Below are positions 31,262 to 39,718 of a stretch of 40,685 nucleotides of DNA, in pieces. The DNA comes from RGIG3009 sp964389495 (GTDB lineage: Bacteria > Bacillota > Clostridia > Oscillospirales > Acutalibacteraceae): the NCBI GenBank assembly GCA_964389495.1, contig CAYMDU010000004.1:1-40685 (forward strand), read 5' to 3'. A program made the position numbers and the translations under genes. Within the stretch, counting starts at the first letter, position 1; each line of letters opens with the position of its first letter. The notes beneath the pieces were generated by a model. It was not told the origin of the DNA and did no database searches. It saw only the letters and a program-made list of their open reading frames with translations.

Positions 31262-31424
31262 CTTTGTCCTTTTGCCTGAGAGATTCCCGCAGCTGCGCGT
31301 TGCCCCTTCGGCCCTCGCCGTGCGGCGAATGTCTCCAAAGTCCTATCTGCTTACAGTCCTCATCCCGGCGGGACACCTGAGAGTATTGCTCCTTCGGTTG
31401 TGAATACCACATTTCCTGCAAGCA
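31262..31424 (-). ncRNA. Tandem glycine riboswitch (gcvT-type RNA)
   Basis: On the minus strand, aptamer 1 (31348-31424) is closed by TGCTTGCAG with CTGTAAGCA and contains ACCGAAGGAGCAA and CTCTCAGG. Aptamer 2 (31262-31340) is closed by CTTTG with CAAAG and contains CCGAAGGGGCAA, CTCTCAGGCAAAAGGAC. These are the conserved core sequences of two glycine-binding aptamers in series. It precedes an alanine/glycine symporter, so glycine controls its own uptake. Whether binding turns the gene on or off cannot be read by eye; for transporter genes an off-switch is plausible. Confidence 0.93.
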
Positions 31425-31453
31425 TCATATAGGCGGTATTCGATTTTTGTTTC

Positions 31454-31482
31454 ATTATATACCGATTTTTCTAAAAAGGCAA
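31454..31482 (-). promoter_or_regulatory. Promoter of the glycine riboswitch and symporter
   Basis: Minus strand TTGCCT (31477-31482), 17-base spacer, TATAAT (31454-31459). Transcription would start near 31447, just before aptamer 1. Confidence 0.75.
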
Positions 31483-31490
31483 GTCCTTTC

Positions 31491-31519
31491 TTGTATTTTC
31501 CTTGGATTTCCGTTATAAT
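31491..31519 (+). promoter_or_regulatory. SigA promoter of the ABC exporter gene
   Basis: Plus strand TTGTAT (31491-31496), 17-base spacer, TATAAT (31514-31519), 21 bases before the start. Confidence 0.72.
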
Positions 31520-31540
31520 TAATGTTGAGGTGTTACTATT

Positions 31541-33295
31541 ATGGAAAAGAAACCCACGCAATCCCACCGCGCACTCATTCGTCGCTTCCTTCCGTACTTT
31601 CACGCCTTTATCGGCGTTCTCGCTCTCGATTTGTTTTGTGCTGCTCTCACCACCGTTTGCGAACTCATCCTGCCCATGATGGTGCGGTATATCACCGATA
31701 AAGCCATGAACGATTTGGCATCGCTCACGGTGCAAACCGTTCTAACCATCGGCGCCCTCTATTTGGGTTTGCGCCTGATTGACACTGCCGCCAACTATTA
31801 CATGACTTCCATTGGCCACATTATGGGAACCCGCATTGAAACCCGCATGCGCAGCGATTTGTTTCGCCATTTGCAAGCGCTGCCGTTTTCATATTACGAC
31901 GAAACAAAAATCGGCACACTCATGTCGCGCATCACCAACGACCTGTTTGAAATCACCGAATTTGCTCATCATTGCCCCGAAGAATTTTTTATTGCCGGCA
32001 TCAAAATTGTCACCGCGTTTATCATTCTGTCCCGCATCAATGTGTGGCTGACTCTCCTTGTTTTCGCCATCATTCCCCTCATGCTGGTTGTGTGTATCCC
32101 GTTCCGTCACCGCATGAAAGAAGGCTTCCGCGATTCGCGGGTTGTTATCGGAGAAATCAATTCGCAAGTGGAAGACAGCCTGCTGGGAATTCGCGTTGTC
32201 AAATCCTTTGCCAACGAATCGCTGGAATTGGAAAAATTTGAAAAAGGGAACACCCGTTTTCTTGAAGTAAAAAAGAAAATCTACTATGCCATGGCCGGCT
32301 TCAATGGCACCACTCGCTTTTTCGATGGATTGATGTACATTCTGGTGGTGGTAGCCGGCGCCCTGTTCATGATTAACCACTACATCACCCCCGCCGACCT
32401 GGTGGCCTATTTGCTGTATGTGTCCACCCTGCTCACCTCGGTGCGTCGCATCATCGAATTTTCCGAGCAGTTCTATCGCGGCATGACCGGCATCGAACGA
32501 TTCACCGAAATCATGGATACTCCCGTCACCATCACCGACTGCCCCAACGCCATAGAACTGTCGCAAGTACAAGGGCATGTGTGCTTTCACGATGTCACCT
32601 TCCGCTACAACGACGCCGGCGAAACAGTTTTGAGCCATCTGAATTTGGAAGTACCTGCCGGTAAAACCATTGCGCTGGTTGGCCCCTCGGGGGGCGGAAA
32701 AACAACCCTGTGCGGATTGGTTCCCCGCTTTTACGACATTGCCGACGGTTGCGTTACCCTGGACGGCAAGGATGTTCGAAATGTAACCCTCGGTTCCCTG
32801 CGCCGGGCCATTGGCGTGGTGCAACAAGATGTGTATTTGTTTTCCGGCAGCATCTACGAAAACATCGCCTACGGGAACCCCCACGCCTCACGCGAGGAAG
32901 TGGAAGAAGCCGCCCGCCTTGCCGGAGCCGACGAATTCATTGCCCTGCTCCCCAACGGCTATGATACCTATGTCGGCGAACGCGGCGTGAAACTTTCCGG
33001 CGGGCAAAAACAGCGCCTTTCCATTGCCCGCGTTTTTCTGAAAAATCCGCCGGTGTTAATTTTGGACGAAGCCACCAGTGCGTTGGACAACGAATCGGAA
33101 CGTCTTGTCCAGCAATCGCTGGAACGCTTGGCCAAAGGGCGCACCACCTTTATTGTTGCCCACCGCCTGACAACCGTGCGTAACGCCGATGTTATTGCCG
33201 TTATCACCCGTGACGGCATTGTGGAAATGGGGTCACACACCGAACTCATGCAAAAAAGCGGCACCTACGCCTCTCTTTACCAATTATATAAGTAA
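31541..33295 (+). CDS. ABC transporter, fused permease and ATPase (exporter type)
   Basis: A 584-residue half-transporter that would act as a dimer. Residues ~1-320 form a six-helix ABC exporter membrane domain (with the coupling-helix stretch LPFSYYDETKIGTLMSRITND near 109-129). The ATPase half has Walker A GPSGGGKTT near 380-388, the Q-loop GVVQQDVYLFSGS, signature LSGGQKQR near 486-493, and Walker B VLILDEATSALD near 504-515, then the H-loop IVAHR. Substrates may be lipids, peptides or drugs; neighbouring genes do not tell. AGGTG precedes the start. It is the only member, thus probably a homodimer. Confidence 0.94.
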   Translation: MEKKPTQSHRALIRRFLPYFHAFIGVLALDLFCAALTTVCELILPMMVRYITDKAMNDLASLTVQTVLTIGALYLGLRLIDTAANYYMTSIGHIMGTRIETRMRSDLFRHLQALPFSYYDETKIGTLMSRITNDLFEITEFAHHCPEEFFIAGIKIVTAFIILSRINVWLTLLVFAIIPLMLVVCIPFRHRMKEGFRDSRVVIGEINSQVEDSLLGIRVVKSFANESLELEKFEKGNTRFLEVKKKIYYAMAGFNGTTRFFDGLMYILVVVAGALFMINHYITPADLVAYLLYVSTLLTSVRRIIEFSEQFYRGMTGIERFTEIMDTPVTITDCPNAIELSQVQGHVCFHDVTFRYNDAGETVLSHLNLEVPAGKTIALVGPSGGGKTTLCGLVPRFYDIADGCVTLDGKDVRNVTLGSLRRAIGVVQQDVYLFSGSIYENIAYGNPHASREEVEEAARLAGADEFIALLPNGYDTYVGERGVKLSGGQKQRLSIARVFLKNPPVLILDEATSALDNESERLVQQSLERLAKGRTTFIVAHRLTTVRNADVIAVITRDGIVEMGSHTELMQKSGTYASLYQLYK

Positions 33296-33302
33296 GACCA
33301 TA

Positions 33303-33343
33303 CAGGGCGTGGAAAACAAATTGTTTCCCGTGCCCTGCTTTTT
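33303..33343 (+). terminator. Terminator after the ABC exporter gene
   Basis: Stem CAGGGC (33303-33308) with GCCCTG (33332-33337), with a partly paired interior, followed by CTTTTTAAAA. Confidence 0.65.
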
Positions 33344-33393
33344 AAAATACCCAATCGGAGAAGCCCCGCTTGGGCCAAGCCATCGGAAACGCC

Positions 33394-34278
33394 TTATTCT
33401 TCGCTTTGGCGAACCGCTTCAACAAACGCCAACATAGCCGGCGACAACCACCGCTTTCGGTGACTTAACAGCTGGCTGTAATACACTTGGGGCGGCATGT
33501 CCACCGCTATCTCCACCAAGCGCCCTGCCTGCAACTCCTTCAACACAGCATAGCGCGGCAACATCGCCACACCACGCCCCTGCTGCACCAAATGCACCAC
33601 CATGGCGGTGCTATCCACCTCAACCGAATGATGCAACCGACCACCACAGCGCGCCGCAAGCTCACGCAAACAATCGTAACAAAAGCCGGTGCGTTCGGTT
33701 ACCACCAAATCGTAGGTGAGCAATTCCTTCACGGAAACCTCTTCTTTTTGTGCCATGGGATGGTGCGGATTACTGACAAACACCATGCGTTCTTCGCGGC
33801 GGTAGCAGCACTGCAAATCCGCATCGGTATTTCCGCCGCCGTTGATGTATACCAAATCCAGCTGGTTTTGTTTTAGATATTGCACCAATTCGGTTCTTTC
33901 TCCCATTTTGACTTGCAATTCCATGCCACTCTGTTCTTCACAAAATTGCGGCAACAAGTCCCACAGCGACCCCAGCAAAAGCGATTCCAGCACCCCCACG
34001 CGCAACAACCCTTTTGGCCTGTCCTGTTTCCCTCCCAACGCGGTTGCCTGTTCTGCCAAATGAAGAATTTTATAGGCATATTCCAAAAATTCCGCTCCCG
34101 CCGCTGTCAATGTTACCTGCCGCCCTATGCGATCAAACAGCGGGTACCCCAATTCCCGCTCCAAATGCTGAATTTGCATTGTTACCGTTGATTGCACATA
34201 GGCCAGCTCTTCGGCCGTTTTGGAAAAGCTATGCAGTTCGGCCACTCGCACAAATGTGGTTAATTCGCGAATATCCAC
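33394..34278 (-). CDS. LysR-family transcriptional regulator
   Basis: A 294-residue regulator. The N-terminal winged helix-turn-helix spans about residues 1-60 (ELTTFVRVAELHSFSKTAEEL, then VTMQIQHLERELGYPLFDR), and the remainder is the periplasmic-binding-protein-like ligand domain. The start is a GTG at 34278, with GGAGG six bases before it. It lies back to back with the YitT gene, with overlapping promoters, so it very likely controls that gene and itself. The ligand is unknown. Confidence 0.95.
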   Translation of the reverse strand: MDIRELTTFVRVAELHSFSKTAEELAYVQSTVTMQIQHLERELGYPLFDRIGRQVTLTAAGAEFLEYAYKILHLAEQATALGGKQDRPKGLLRVGVLESLLLGSLWDLLPQFCEEQSGMELQVKMGERTELVQYLKQNQLDLVYINGGGNTDADLQCCYRREERMVFVSNPHHPMAQKEEVSVKELLTYDLVVTERTGFCYDCLRELAARCGGRLHHSVEVDSTAMVVHLVQQGRGVAMLPRYAVLKELQAGRLVEIAVDMPPQVYYSQLLSHRKRWLSPAMLAFVEAVRQSEE

Positions 34279-34290
34279 CTTTCACCTCCG

Positions 34291-34313
34291 AAGTATCAAA
34301 AAAACCGATACTT
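34291..34313. promoter_or_regulatory. Inverted repeat in the LysR-YitT gap (possible operator)
   Basis: AAGTATC, nine bases, GATACTT (34291-34297 and 34307-34313). It lies in the leader of the LysR gene, just downstream of its -10 box. Arms of this kind resemble LysR-type binding sites but are too short to be certain. Confidence 0.45.
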
Positions 34314-34331
34314 TCTATTTTAAATATTCGT

Positions 34332-34360
34332 TTTACAAATTCATTATACCGCCGTATACT
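34332..34360 (+). promoter_or_regulatory. Promoter of the YitT-family gene
   Basis: Plus strand TTTACA (34332-34337), 17-base spacer, TATACT (34355-34360). Transcription would begin near 34367, after the upstream ATG at 34366, which rules that ATG out as a normal start. Confidence 0.7.
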
Positions 34361-34371
34361 AGGCAATGCAA
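34343..34371 (-). promoter_or_regulatory. Promoter of the LysR-family gene
   Basis: Minus strand TTGCAT (34366-34371), 17-base spacer, TATAAT (34343-34348). It interlocks with the opposing YitT promoter at 34332-34360, so only one polymerase can bind at a time. Confidence 0.7.
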
Positions 34372-34410
34372 GTGTATTTCCCGTATTATTTTAAAAAAGA
34401 AGGAATTGTT

Positions 34411-35292
34411 TTGAAGCCGAAATCATCCACCGTTTATTCTTGCTTTGTCATTCTGGCCATGGCCCTGTTGCAAGCCGTCAGCTACTACTTTTTCATCATC
34501 GAAAACAATTTTGCGCCGTCGGGAATTAACGGCATTGCCACCATGATTCAGTATGTTTCGGGCATCAGCATCAGCTATGTTTCGCTTATCATCAATGTCC
34601 CGCTGTGTGTGTTTGCCTATTTTTGCATTTCCAAAGGGTACGGCGTTAAGTCCCTGCTGTTCACGCTGGCCTATTCCGGATTCTATCTGCTCTTGCAGCA
34701 ATCCGGGTTGGAGGCTTTTCAATACAACGCACACGGGCACGACACCATTTTTCCCGTAATTATCAGTGGCGTGCTCAACGGCGCGGTTTGCGGATTTTGC
34801 TTTAAGCACAACGCTTCCAGCGGCGGTTCGGAAGTGATTTCCAAATACATCAGCAAGGTCAAACCGGCCACCAATTTCTTTGTGGTCACTTTCACCATGA
34901 ACGCTGTCATTGCATTAACTTCGCTGTTTGTGTATTCCGACGGCGGCACGGTAAGCTACAAACCGGTTGCTTTGTGCATCACCTATTGCTTCATTTGCAA
35001 CTTTGTCGGCAACCAAATCATTCAAGGAACCAAAACGGCCTATAAATTCACGGTGATCACCCCTCAACCCGATGCCCTTGCCGAAGAATTAACTCAACTT
35101 TTGCATCACGGCGTCACAAAAATTCACGCCGAAGGGGTATACACCGGCCAAGAAAAGTCGGTGCTTCTCTGCGTTATCAATCGGCACCAGCTTCCCGACT
35201 TCAAAACCATTTTGGCAAACCATCCCGACACCTTTTCTTTTTGCGAAAGTGTGAATGAAACCTATGGGAATTTCAAGAAAATACGGAATTGA
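34411..35292 (+). CDS. YitT-family membrane protein (DUF161/DUF2179)
   Basis: A 293-residue protein with about five to six hydrophobic segments followed by a soluble C-terminal DUF2179 domain (FTVITPQPDALAEELTQLLHHGVTKIHAEGVYTGQEKSV region). N-terminal FIIENNFAPSGINGIATMI and the NASSGGSEVISKYI stretch match the YitT pattern. Function in the family is unclear; some are linked to amino acid or peptide transport. The start is a TTG at 34411, chosen because AAGAAGGA precedes it with about six bases. Divergent LysR suggests substrate-controlled expression. Confidence 0.88.
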   Translation: MKPKSSTVYSCFVILAMALLQAVSYYFFIIENNFAPSGINGIATMIQYVSGISISYVSLIINVPLCVFAYFCISKGYGVKSLLFTLAYSGFYLLLQQSGLEAFQYNAHGHDTIFPVIISGVLNGAVCGFCFKHNASSGGSEVISKYISKVKPATNFFVVTFTMNAVIALTSLFVYSDGGTVSYKPVALCITYCFICNFVGNQIIQGTKTAYKFTVITPQPDALAEELTQLLHHGVTKIHAEGVYTGQEKSVLLCVINRHQLPDFKTILANHPDTFSFCESVNETYGNFKKIRN

Positions 35293-35317
35293 AAAATTTG
35301 TTGCCGTGTGATATGAT
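35289..35317 (+). promoter_or_regulatory. SigA promoter of the amidohydrolase-GNAT operon
   Basis: Plus strand TTGAAA (35289-35294), 17-base spacer, TATGAT (35312-35317), starting in the YitT stop codon. Confidence 0.7.
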
Positions 35318-35343
35318 ACCCTTGCTACAAAGGAGGCCTTTTT

Positions 35344-36252
35344 ATGAAACGATACGATATGCACATTCACGCCGAAAACACCGCCGCCACTCCCGAAGAC
35401 CTGTTGGCCCGCATGGAGCAAGCCGGCATTTACGGAGGCTGCGTGTTTTCTCACAAACCCATTAAAGGCTATCCCGGACGCGGCGGGCTCACCTTCGCAC
35501 AACGGTTGGCAGAACTGCACGCTTGGACAGACGGCTACCGTGACCGTTTGTTTCCCGTGGCGTGGATTCACCCCTACGAAGACGGACTTCATGAATTCTT
35601 GCACGAAGCCGTTGAAAACGGAGTTATGGGGTTCAAAATCATTTGCACCGACTTTTACATATACGAAGACACCTGTCTGAACATCCTGTCGGAAATCGCA
35701 GCCTTAAACAAACCCGTCTTTTTTCATTCGGGCATTGTGTGGAACGGTGCCAATTCTTCACAATACAACAAACCGCTCAACTGGGAGGCTTTGGTGGATG
35801 TTCCGCGCCTGCGCTTTTCCATGGGGCACTGTTCGTGGCCGTGGCACGATGAATGTATTGCTCTGTACGGCAAATTCTTAAACGCCCTGACTTTAAAAGA
35901 AGACTGTGCCGAAATGTTCTTTGATCTCACGCCCGGCACGCCCATGATTTATCGCGAAGAACTACTGAGAAAGATTTTCACCGTGGGGTACGATGTTCCC
36001 GACAACATTCTGTTCGGCACCGACGCCAACGCCTATGGGTACAACAGCAACTGGACAGCGAAATGGTTGCAACTGGATGGCGAAATCATGGACAAACTCG
36101 GCGTTACCGAAGAGATCAAGCAAAAAATCTACTGCGATAACCTGATGCGCTTTTTGGGGCTGAAAGAAAAGGACTTCCAGCATATCCGGCCCGCTTGCGA
36201 TCGGTTTCAATCTTGGTACCCGGGGGCATCTCGCGATGAAATCAAAGATTGA
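35344..36252 (+). CDS. Amidohydrolase-family (TIM-barrel) metal-dependent hydrolase
   Basis: A 302-residue protein of the amidohydrolase-related group (PF04909-like). The N-terminal metal ligand motif is DMHIHAEN (about residues 5-12); later parts are PVFFHSG near 119-125, FSMGHCSWPWHDE near 158-170, and ILFGTDANAYGY near 219-230, giving the conserved His, His and Asp around the metal. Possible reaction is decarboxylation or hydrolysis; substrate unknown. AAAGGAGG precedes the start. The next gene overlaps its last 17 bases, so the two are translated together. Confidence 0.85.
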   Translation: MKRYDMHIHAENTAATPEDLLARMEQAGIYGGCVFSHKPIKGYPGRGGLTFAQRLAELHAWTDGYRDRLFPVAWIHPYEDGLHEFLHEAVENGVMGFKIICTDFYIYEDTCLNILSEIAALNKPVFFHSGIVWNGANSSQYNKPLNWEALVDVPRLRFSMGHCSWPWHDECIALYGKFLNALTLKEDCAEMFFDLTPGTPMIYREELLRKIFTVGYDVPDNILFGTDANAYGYNSNWTAKWLQLDGEIMDKLGVTEEIKQKIYCDNLMRFLGLKEKDFQHIRPACDRFQSWYPGASRDEIKD

Positions 36253-37018
36253 TATTGTTAAACATTGGTATTCTCGGTTGCCGTTTTCCGATCACTACCG
36301 TTCGAAATTCGATTCCCTGTTAACGGAGTATTCTTCGGACATCGCCGCCGAGTTTTCGGAAAATCCGCAAAGAAATCTGTTGGCCGCTTTGTATCGGTGC
36401 GACCGTTTGGAACAGGAATACCGCCAACGCGGCATAAACAAAACCGTCTTGCTGAATACACTGGAAGATATTGTTCGCTGGGTGGATATTTGGTATGACC
36501 TCACCGGCGAATTGGGGCTGATGGAAACTGCCTGGCTTTCCCGCCACTTTGATTGCCGCCTATTCGCTTTGGGGCGCTTGCAATTCTGCATGGGAAGCAG
36601 TGAACATGCCGTGCCCGATGCCGGCGTTTCCGAAGGAACCCCGGTTTTGGAAGTTCACATTCCGTCCAGCGGGCCCTTGCTTTTCGAAGAGTGCGTTCGG
36701 TCTGTTGCCATGGCACGCCGCTTTTTTGCCGCACATTTTCCGGAATATCCTTATCGGTGCTTTACCTGCCATTCGTGGCTGCTCGATCCCACGCTAAAAC
36801 TTTTCTTGAAAGAAAACTCCAACATTTTGCAATTTCAGAAGCTGTTCCAAGTTGTTCAAAACGATGCTTCCGACGCTGCCCTAAAATACATTTTCCATTG
36901 GAACACCACGCGGGAAACCCTGCCCGCCTGTCACGCTGCTTCTCACCTGGCAACCGAAATAAAACGCTATGTATCAAGCGGCGGCACCTTGTACGAATCT
37001 CTTGGGTGGTTTCGTTGA
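36236..37018 (+). CDS. GNAT-like acyltransferase (NAT_N/GNAT_C family)
   Basis: A 260-residue protein. The N-terminal ~120 residues are helical; the C-terminal half carries LEVHIPSSGPLLFEECVRSV, HFPEYPYRCFTCHSWLLDPTL and the SNILQFQKLF strand-helix, which I recognise from the DUF5596/GNAT_C (PF18164-like) acyltransferase domain. It probably uses acyl-CoA, but the acceptor is unknown. It starts within the amidohydrolase gene, so its ribosome-binding signal is the amidohydrolase coding region. The pair suggests a small two-enzyme path. Confidence 0.72.
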   Translation: MKSKIDIVKHWYSRLPFSDHYRSKFDSLLTEYSSDIAAEFSENPQRNLLAALYRCDRLEQEYRQRGINKTVLLNTLEDIVRWVDIWYDLTGELGLMETAWLSRHFDCRLFALGRLQFCMGSSEHAVPDAGVSEGTPVLEVHIPSSGPLLFEECVRSVAMARRFFAAHFPEYPYRCFTCHSWLLDPTLKLFLKENSNILQFQKLFQVVQNDASDAALKYIFHWNTTRETLPACHAASHLATEIKRYVSSGGTLYESLGWFR

Positions 37019-37023
37019 ATTTC

Positions 37024-37064
37024 AAAATCCTGCCCGGCCAAATGCCGAGCAGGATTTCTTTTTT
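37024..37064 (+). terminator. Terminator of the amidohydrolase-GNAT operon
   Basis: Stem AAATCCTGC (37025-37033) with 37049-37057, with inner CGGC/GCCG pairing, followed by CTTTTTT. Confidence 0.88.
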
Positions 37065-37074
37065 AGTACACAGC

Positions 37075-37110
37075 AAAGCGCCCGCCAACCGGCGGGCGCC
37101 TTTCTGTTTT
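37075..37110 (-). terminator. Terminator of nifJ
   Basis: Stem GCGCCCGCC (37078-37086) with 37091-37099, loop AACC; minus-strand tail TTTGCTG, plus-strand tail CTTTCTGTTTT. A strong GC stem with a modest T tract on the nifJ strand. Confidence 0.75.
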
Positions 37111-37126
37111 CGTTGGGAGTAGTCCC

Positions 37127-39718
37127 TTACTCGTTATACAGTGCCTGCAATTTGAGCAAGTGGTCATACCGCTTCATGGCCGTTTCTTCTGCCTTGGTGA
37201 ACAGCATTTCTGCGCGTTCAGGGAAGGAACGGGTCAGCGAAGAATAGCGGGCTTCGTTCATGATGAACTCACGATAGCCATCGGCCGGAGCCTTGCTGTC
37301 AATGACAAACTTCTTATCCGCAGCAGGATTGAAGCGGAACATGTTCCAGTAGCCGCAATCCACAGCTTTCTTCATTTCGGCTTGGCAATTCACCATACCG
37401 CCCTTGATGCTGTGCATCTCGCAAGGCGCATAACCGATAATCAAAGACGGGCCCGGATAGGCTTCGGCTTCGGCAATCGCCTTAATGGTTTGATTCATGT
37501 CGGCGCCCATTGCAATTTGCGCAACATAAACATAGCCGTAGGACATGGCAATTTCAGCCAAGCTCTTCTTGGCAATCGCTTTACCGGCTGCGGCAAACTG
37601 TGCCACCTGGCCAATCTGCGAAGCCTTGGACGCCTGACCGCCGGTGTTGGAATACACTTCCGTGTCGAACACCATGATGTTGACATCCTCGCCGGAAGCC
37701 AACACATGATCCACGCCGCCGAAGCCGATATCGTAGGCCCAGCCGTCGCCACCGAAAATCCAAACGGATTTCTTGGAGAGGTACTCTTTGCTTTCCAAAA
37801 CCGCTTTGGCCGTGGGGCACCCTTCGGAAGCAGCCTTCTCCAATTCGGCAACCAACGCTTTTGTGGCTTTGGTGTTCTCGGCACCGTTGTTCACCGTGTT
37901 CAAATAGGCTTCGGCCGCCGCCTTGAATTCGGCAGACGCCTTGTCGGATTCGGCCATCTCTTTCACCTGATCAATCAGGCGCGCACGAATAGCTTTTTGG
38001 CCCAAATACATACCGAAGCCGTGCTCGGCGTTGTCTTCAAACAGGGAGTTTGCCCATGCCGGGCCGTGGCCCTCTTTGTTCACCGTGTAGGGCGAAGTTG
38101 CCGCAGGGCCGCCCCAAATGGAGGAACAACCGGTGGCGTTCGAAATGTACATGCGATCACCGAACAACTGCGTGATCAAACGCGCATAGGCGGTTTCGGC
38201 GCAACCGGCACAAGAACCGGAGAACTCCAACAACGGCTGCTTGTATTGGCTGCCGATAACGGTGTTGCTTTGCACTTCCGGCTTGTCCGAAACTTCGGCC
38301 ACGCAGTAGTCAAACACCTTCTGCTGATCTTCCTGCGACTCGCGGGAAACCATTTTCAGCGAATGAGTCGGGCAAACGCCAACGCAAACACCGCAACCCA
38401 TGCAATCCATGGGCGAAATGGCAAGCGTGTAGGTGTAGTTGGTTTTGACAACCGGCTTGGGAGCCTTCTTCATGTTGTCGGGGGCCGCAGCCACTTCGGC
38501 CTCGCTCAAAGCAAACGGACGAATGGTGGCATGCGGGCAAACGAAGGCGCACTTGTTGCACTTGGCACAAGTGGTTGCTTCCCATTCGGGAACCATCACA
38601 GCCACACCGCGCTTCTCATACGCAGCCGCGCCCTGTTCGAAAGTACCGTCGGCATGGTCCACAAACGCAGACACCGGCAACGAATCGCCGTTCATCTTGC
38701 CAACCGGCTTCATGATGGTGTCCACCATCTTCACCAGCTTGGCGGGCCCGTTTTCCACCACGGTTTCCGTTTCGTCGGCGGCATCGGCCCACGCAGCCGG
38801 AACATCGATTTTCACAAACGCCGTAGCACCGGCATCGATGGCCTTGTGGTTCATTTCCACAACATCCATACCCTTTTTGGAGTAGGACTTGGTGGCCGCA
38901 TCTTTCATGTACTGAATGGCCTCTTCTTGCGGCATCACCTTGGCCAGCGTGAAGAACGCCGATTGAAGAATCGTGTTGGTGCGCTTGCCCATACCAATCT
39001 GCATGGCCAAATCGATGGCGTTGATGGTGTACAACTGAATGTTGTTTTTGGCAATATAACGCTTGGCCTCGGCCGGCAAATGGCGCTCCAATTCTTCCGG
39101 AGTCCACTGGCAGTTAATCATAAACACACCACCGGGCTTCACATCGTTCACCATCTTGTAGCCCTTAATAACATACGACGGGTTGTGGCAAGCCACAAAG
39201 TCGGCCTTGTTGATGTAGTAGGGACTCTTGATGGGCTTATCGCCAAAACGCAGGTGCGAAATGGTGATACCGCCGGTTTTCTTTGAGTCGTATTGGAAAT
39301 ACGCCTGCACATATTTGTCGGTGTGGTCGCCGATGATTTTGATGGAGTTCTTGTTGGCACCAACCGTACCGTCACCGCCCAAACCCCAGAACTTGCACTC
39401 GATGGTGCCGGCTGCTGCCGTGTTGGGTGCTTCTTCTTCTTCCAAAGAAAGGTTGGTCACATCGTCGGTGATGCCAATGGTGAACTGATGCTTCGGTTCG
39501 GCCTTGGCCAGTTCCTTGTACACGGCAAACACGCTGGAAGGCGGTGTGTCTTTGGAACCCAAGCCATAACGGCCGCCGATCACGCGAATGTCGGAACGGC
39601 CCTGCGATGCCAAAGCGGCCACCACATCCAAGTACAGCGGCTCGCCCAAAGCACCCGGCTCCTTGGTGCGATCCAGCACCGCAATCGTTTTCACGGTTTC
39701 GGGAATCGCCGCCGCCAA
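37127..39718 (-). CDS. nifJ: Pyruvate:ferredoxin oxidoreductase, C-terminal fragment (after frameshift)
   Basis: An 863-residue open frame starting at a TTG (39718) with no ribosome-binding site. It begins in the middle of the PFOR sequence (AAAIPETVKTIAVLDRTKEPGA) and includes the gamma region, two 4Fe-4S motifs (CAKCNKCAFVCPHAT; CMGCGVCVGVCPTHS), the proximal cluster cysteines (SCAGCAE and ATGCSSIWGG), and the TPP-binding GGDGWAYDIGFGG. The true N-terminal third is in another frame (39691-40650). Without correction this part would not be translated, or only with low efficiency. Confidence 0.88.
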   Translation of the reverse strand: MAAAIPETVKTIAVLDRTKEPGALGEPLYLDVVAALASQGRSDIRVIGGRYGLGSKDTPPSSVFAVYKELAKAEPKHQFTIGITDDVTNLSLEEEEAPNTAAAGTIECKFWGLGGDGTVGANKNSIKIIGDHTDKYVQAYFQYDSKKTGGITISHLRFGDKPIKSPYYINKADFVACHNPSYVIKGYKMVNDVKPGGVFMINCQWTPEELERHLPAEAKRYIAKNNIQLYTINAIDLAMQIGMGKRTNTILQSAFFTLAKVMPQEEAIQYMKDAATKSYSKKGMDVVEMNHKAIDAGATAFVKIDVPAAWADAADETETVVENGPAKLVKMVDTIMKPVGKMNGDSLPVSAFVDHADGTFEQGAAAYEKRGVAVMVPEWEATTCAKCNKCAFVCPHATIRPFALSEAEVAAAPDNMKKAPKPVVKTNYTYTLAISPMDCMGCGVCVGVCPTHSLKMVSRESQEDQQKVFDYCVAEVSDKPEVQSNTVIGSQYKQPLLEFSGSCAGCAETAYARLITQLFGDRMYISNATGCSSIWGGPAATSPYTVNKEGHGPAWANSLFEDNAEHGFGMYLGQKAIRARLIDQVKEMAESDKASAEFKAAAEAYLNTVNNGAENTKATKALVAELEKAASEGCPTAKAVLESKEYLSKKSVWIFGGDGWAYDIGFGGVDHVLASGEDVNIMVFDTEVYSNTGGQASKASQIGQVAQFAAAGKAIAKKSLAEIAMSYGYVYVAQIAMGADMNQTIKAIAEAEAYPGPSLIIGYAPCEMHSIKGGMVNCQAEMKKAVDCGYWNMFRFNPAADKKFVIDSKAPADGYREFIMNEARYSSLTRSFPERAEMLFTKAEETAMKRYDHLLKLQALYNE

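Noticed and set aside
37160..39286. A 708-codon open frame on the plus strand opposite nifJ
   Set aside because: It lies fully antisense to PFOR coding sequence, has no ribosome-binding site, and its composition (very high His, Arg, Gly) is that of a mirrored GC-skewed gene.
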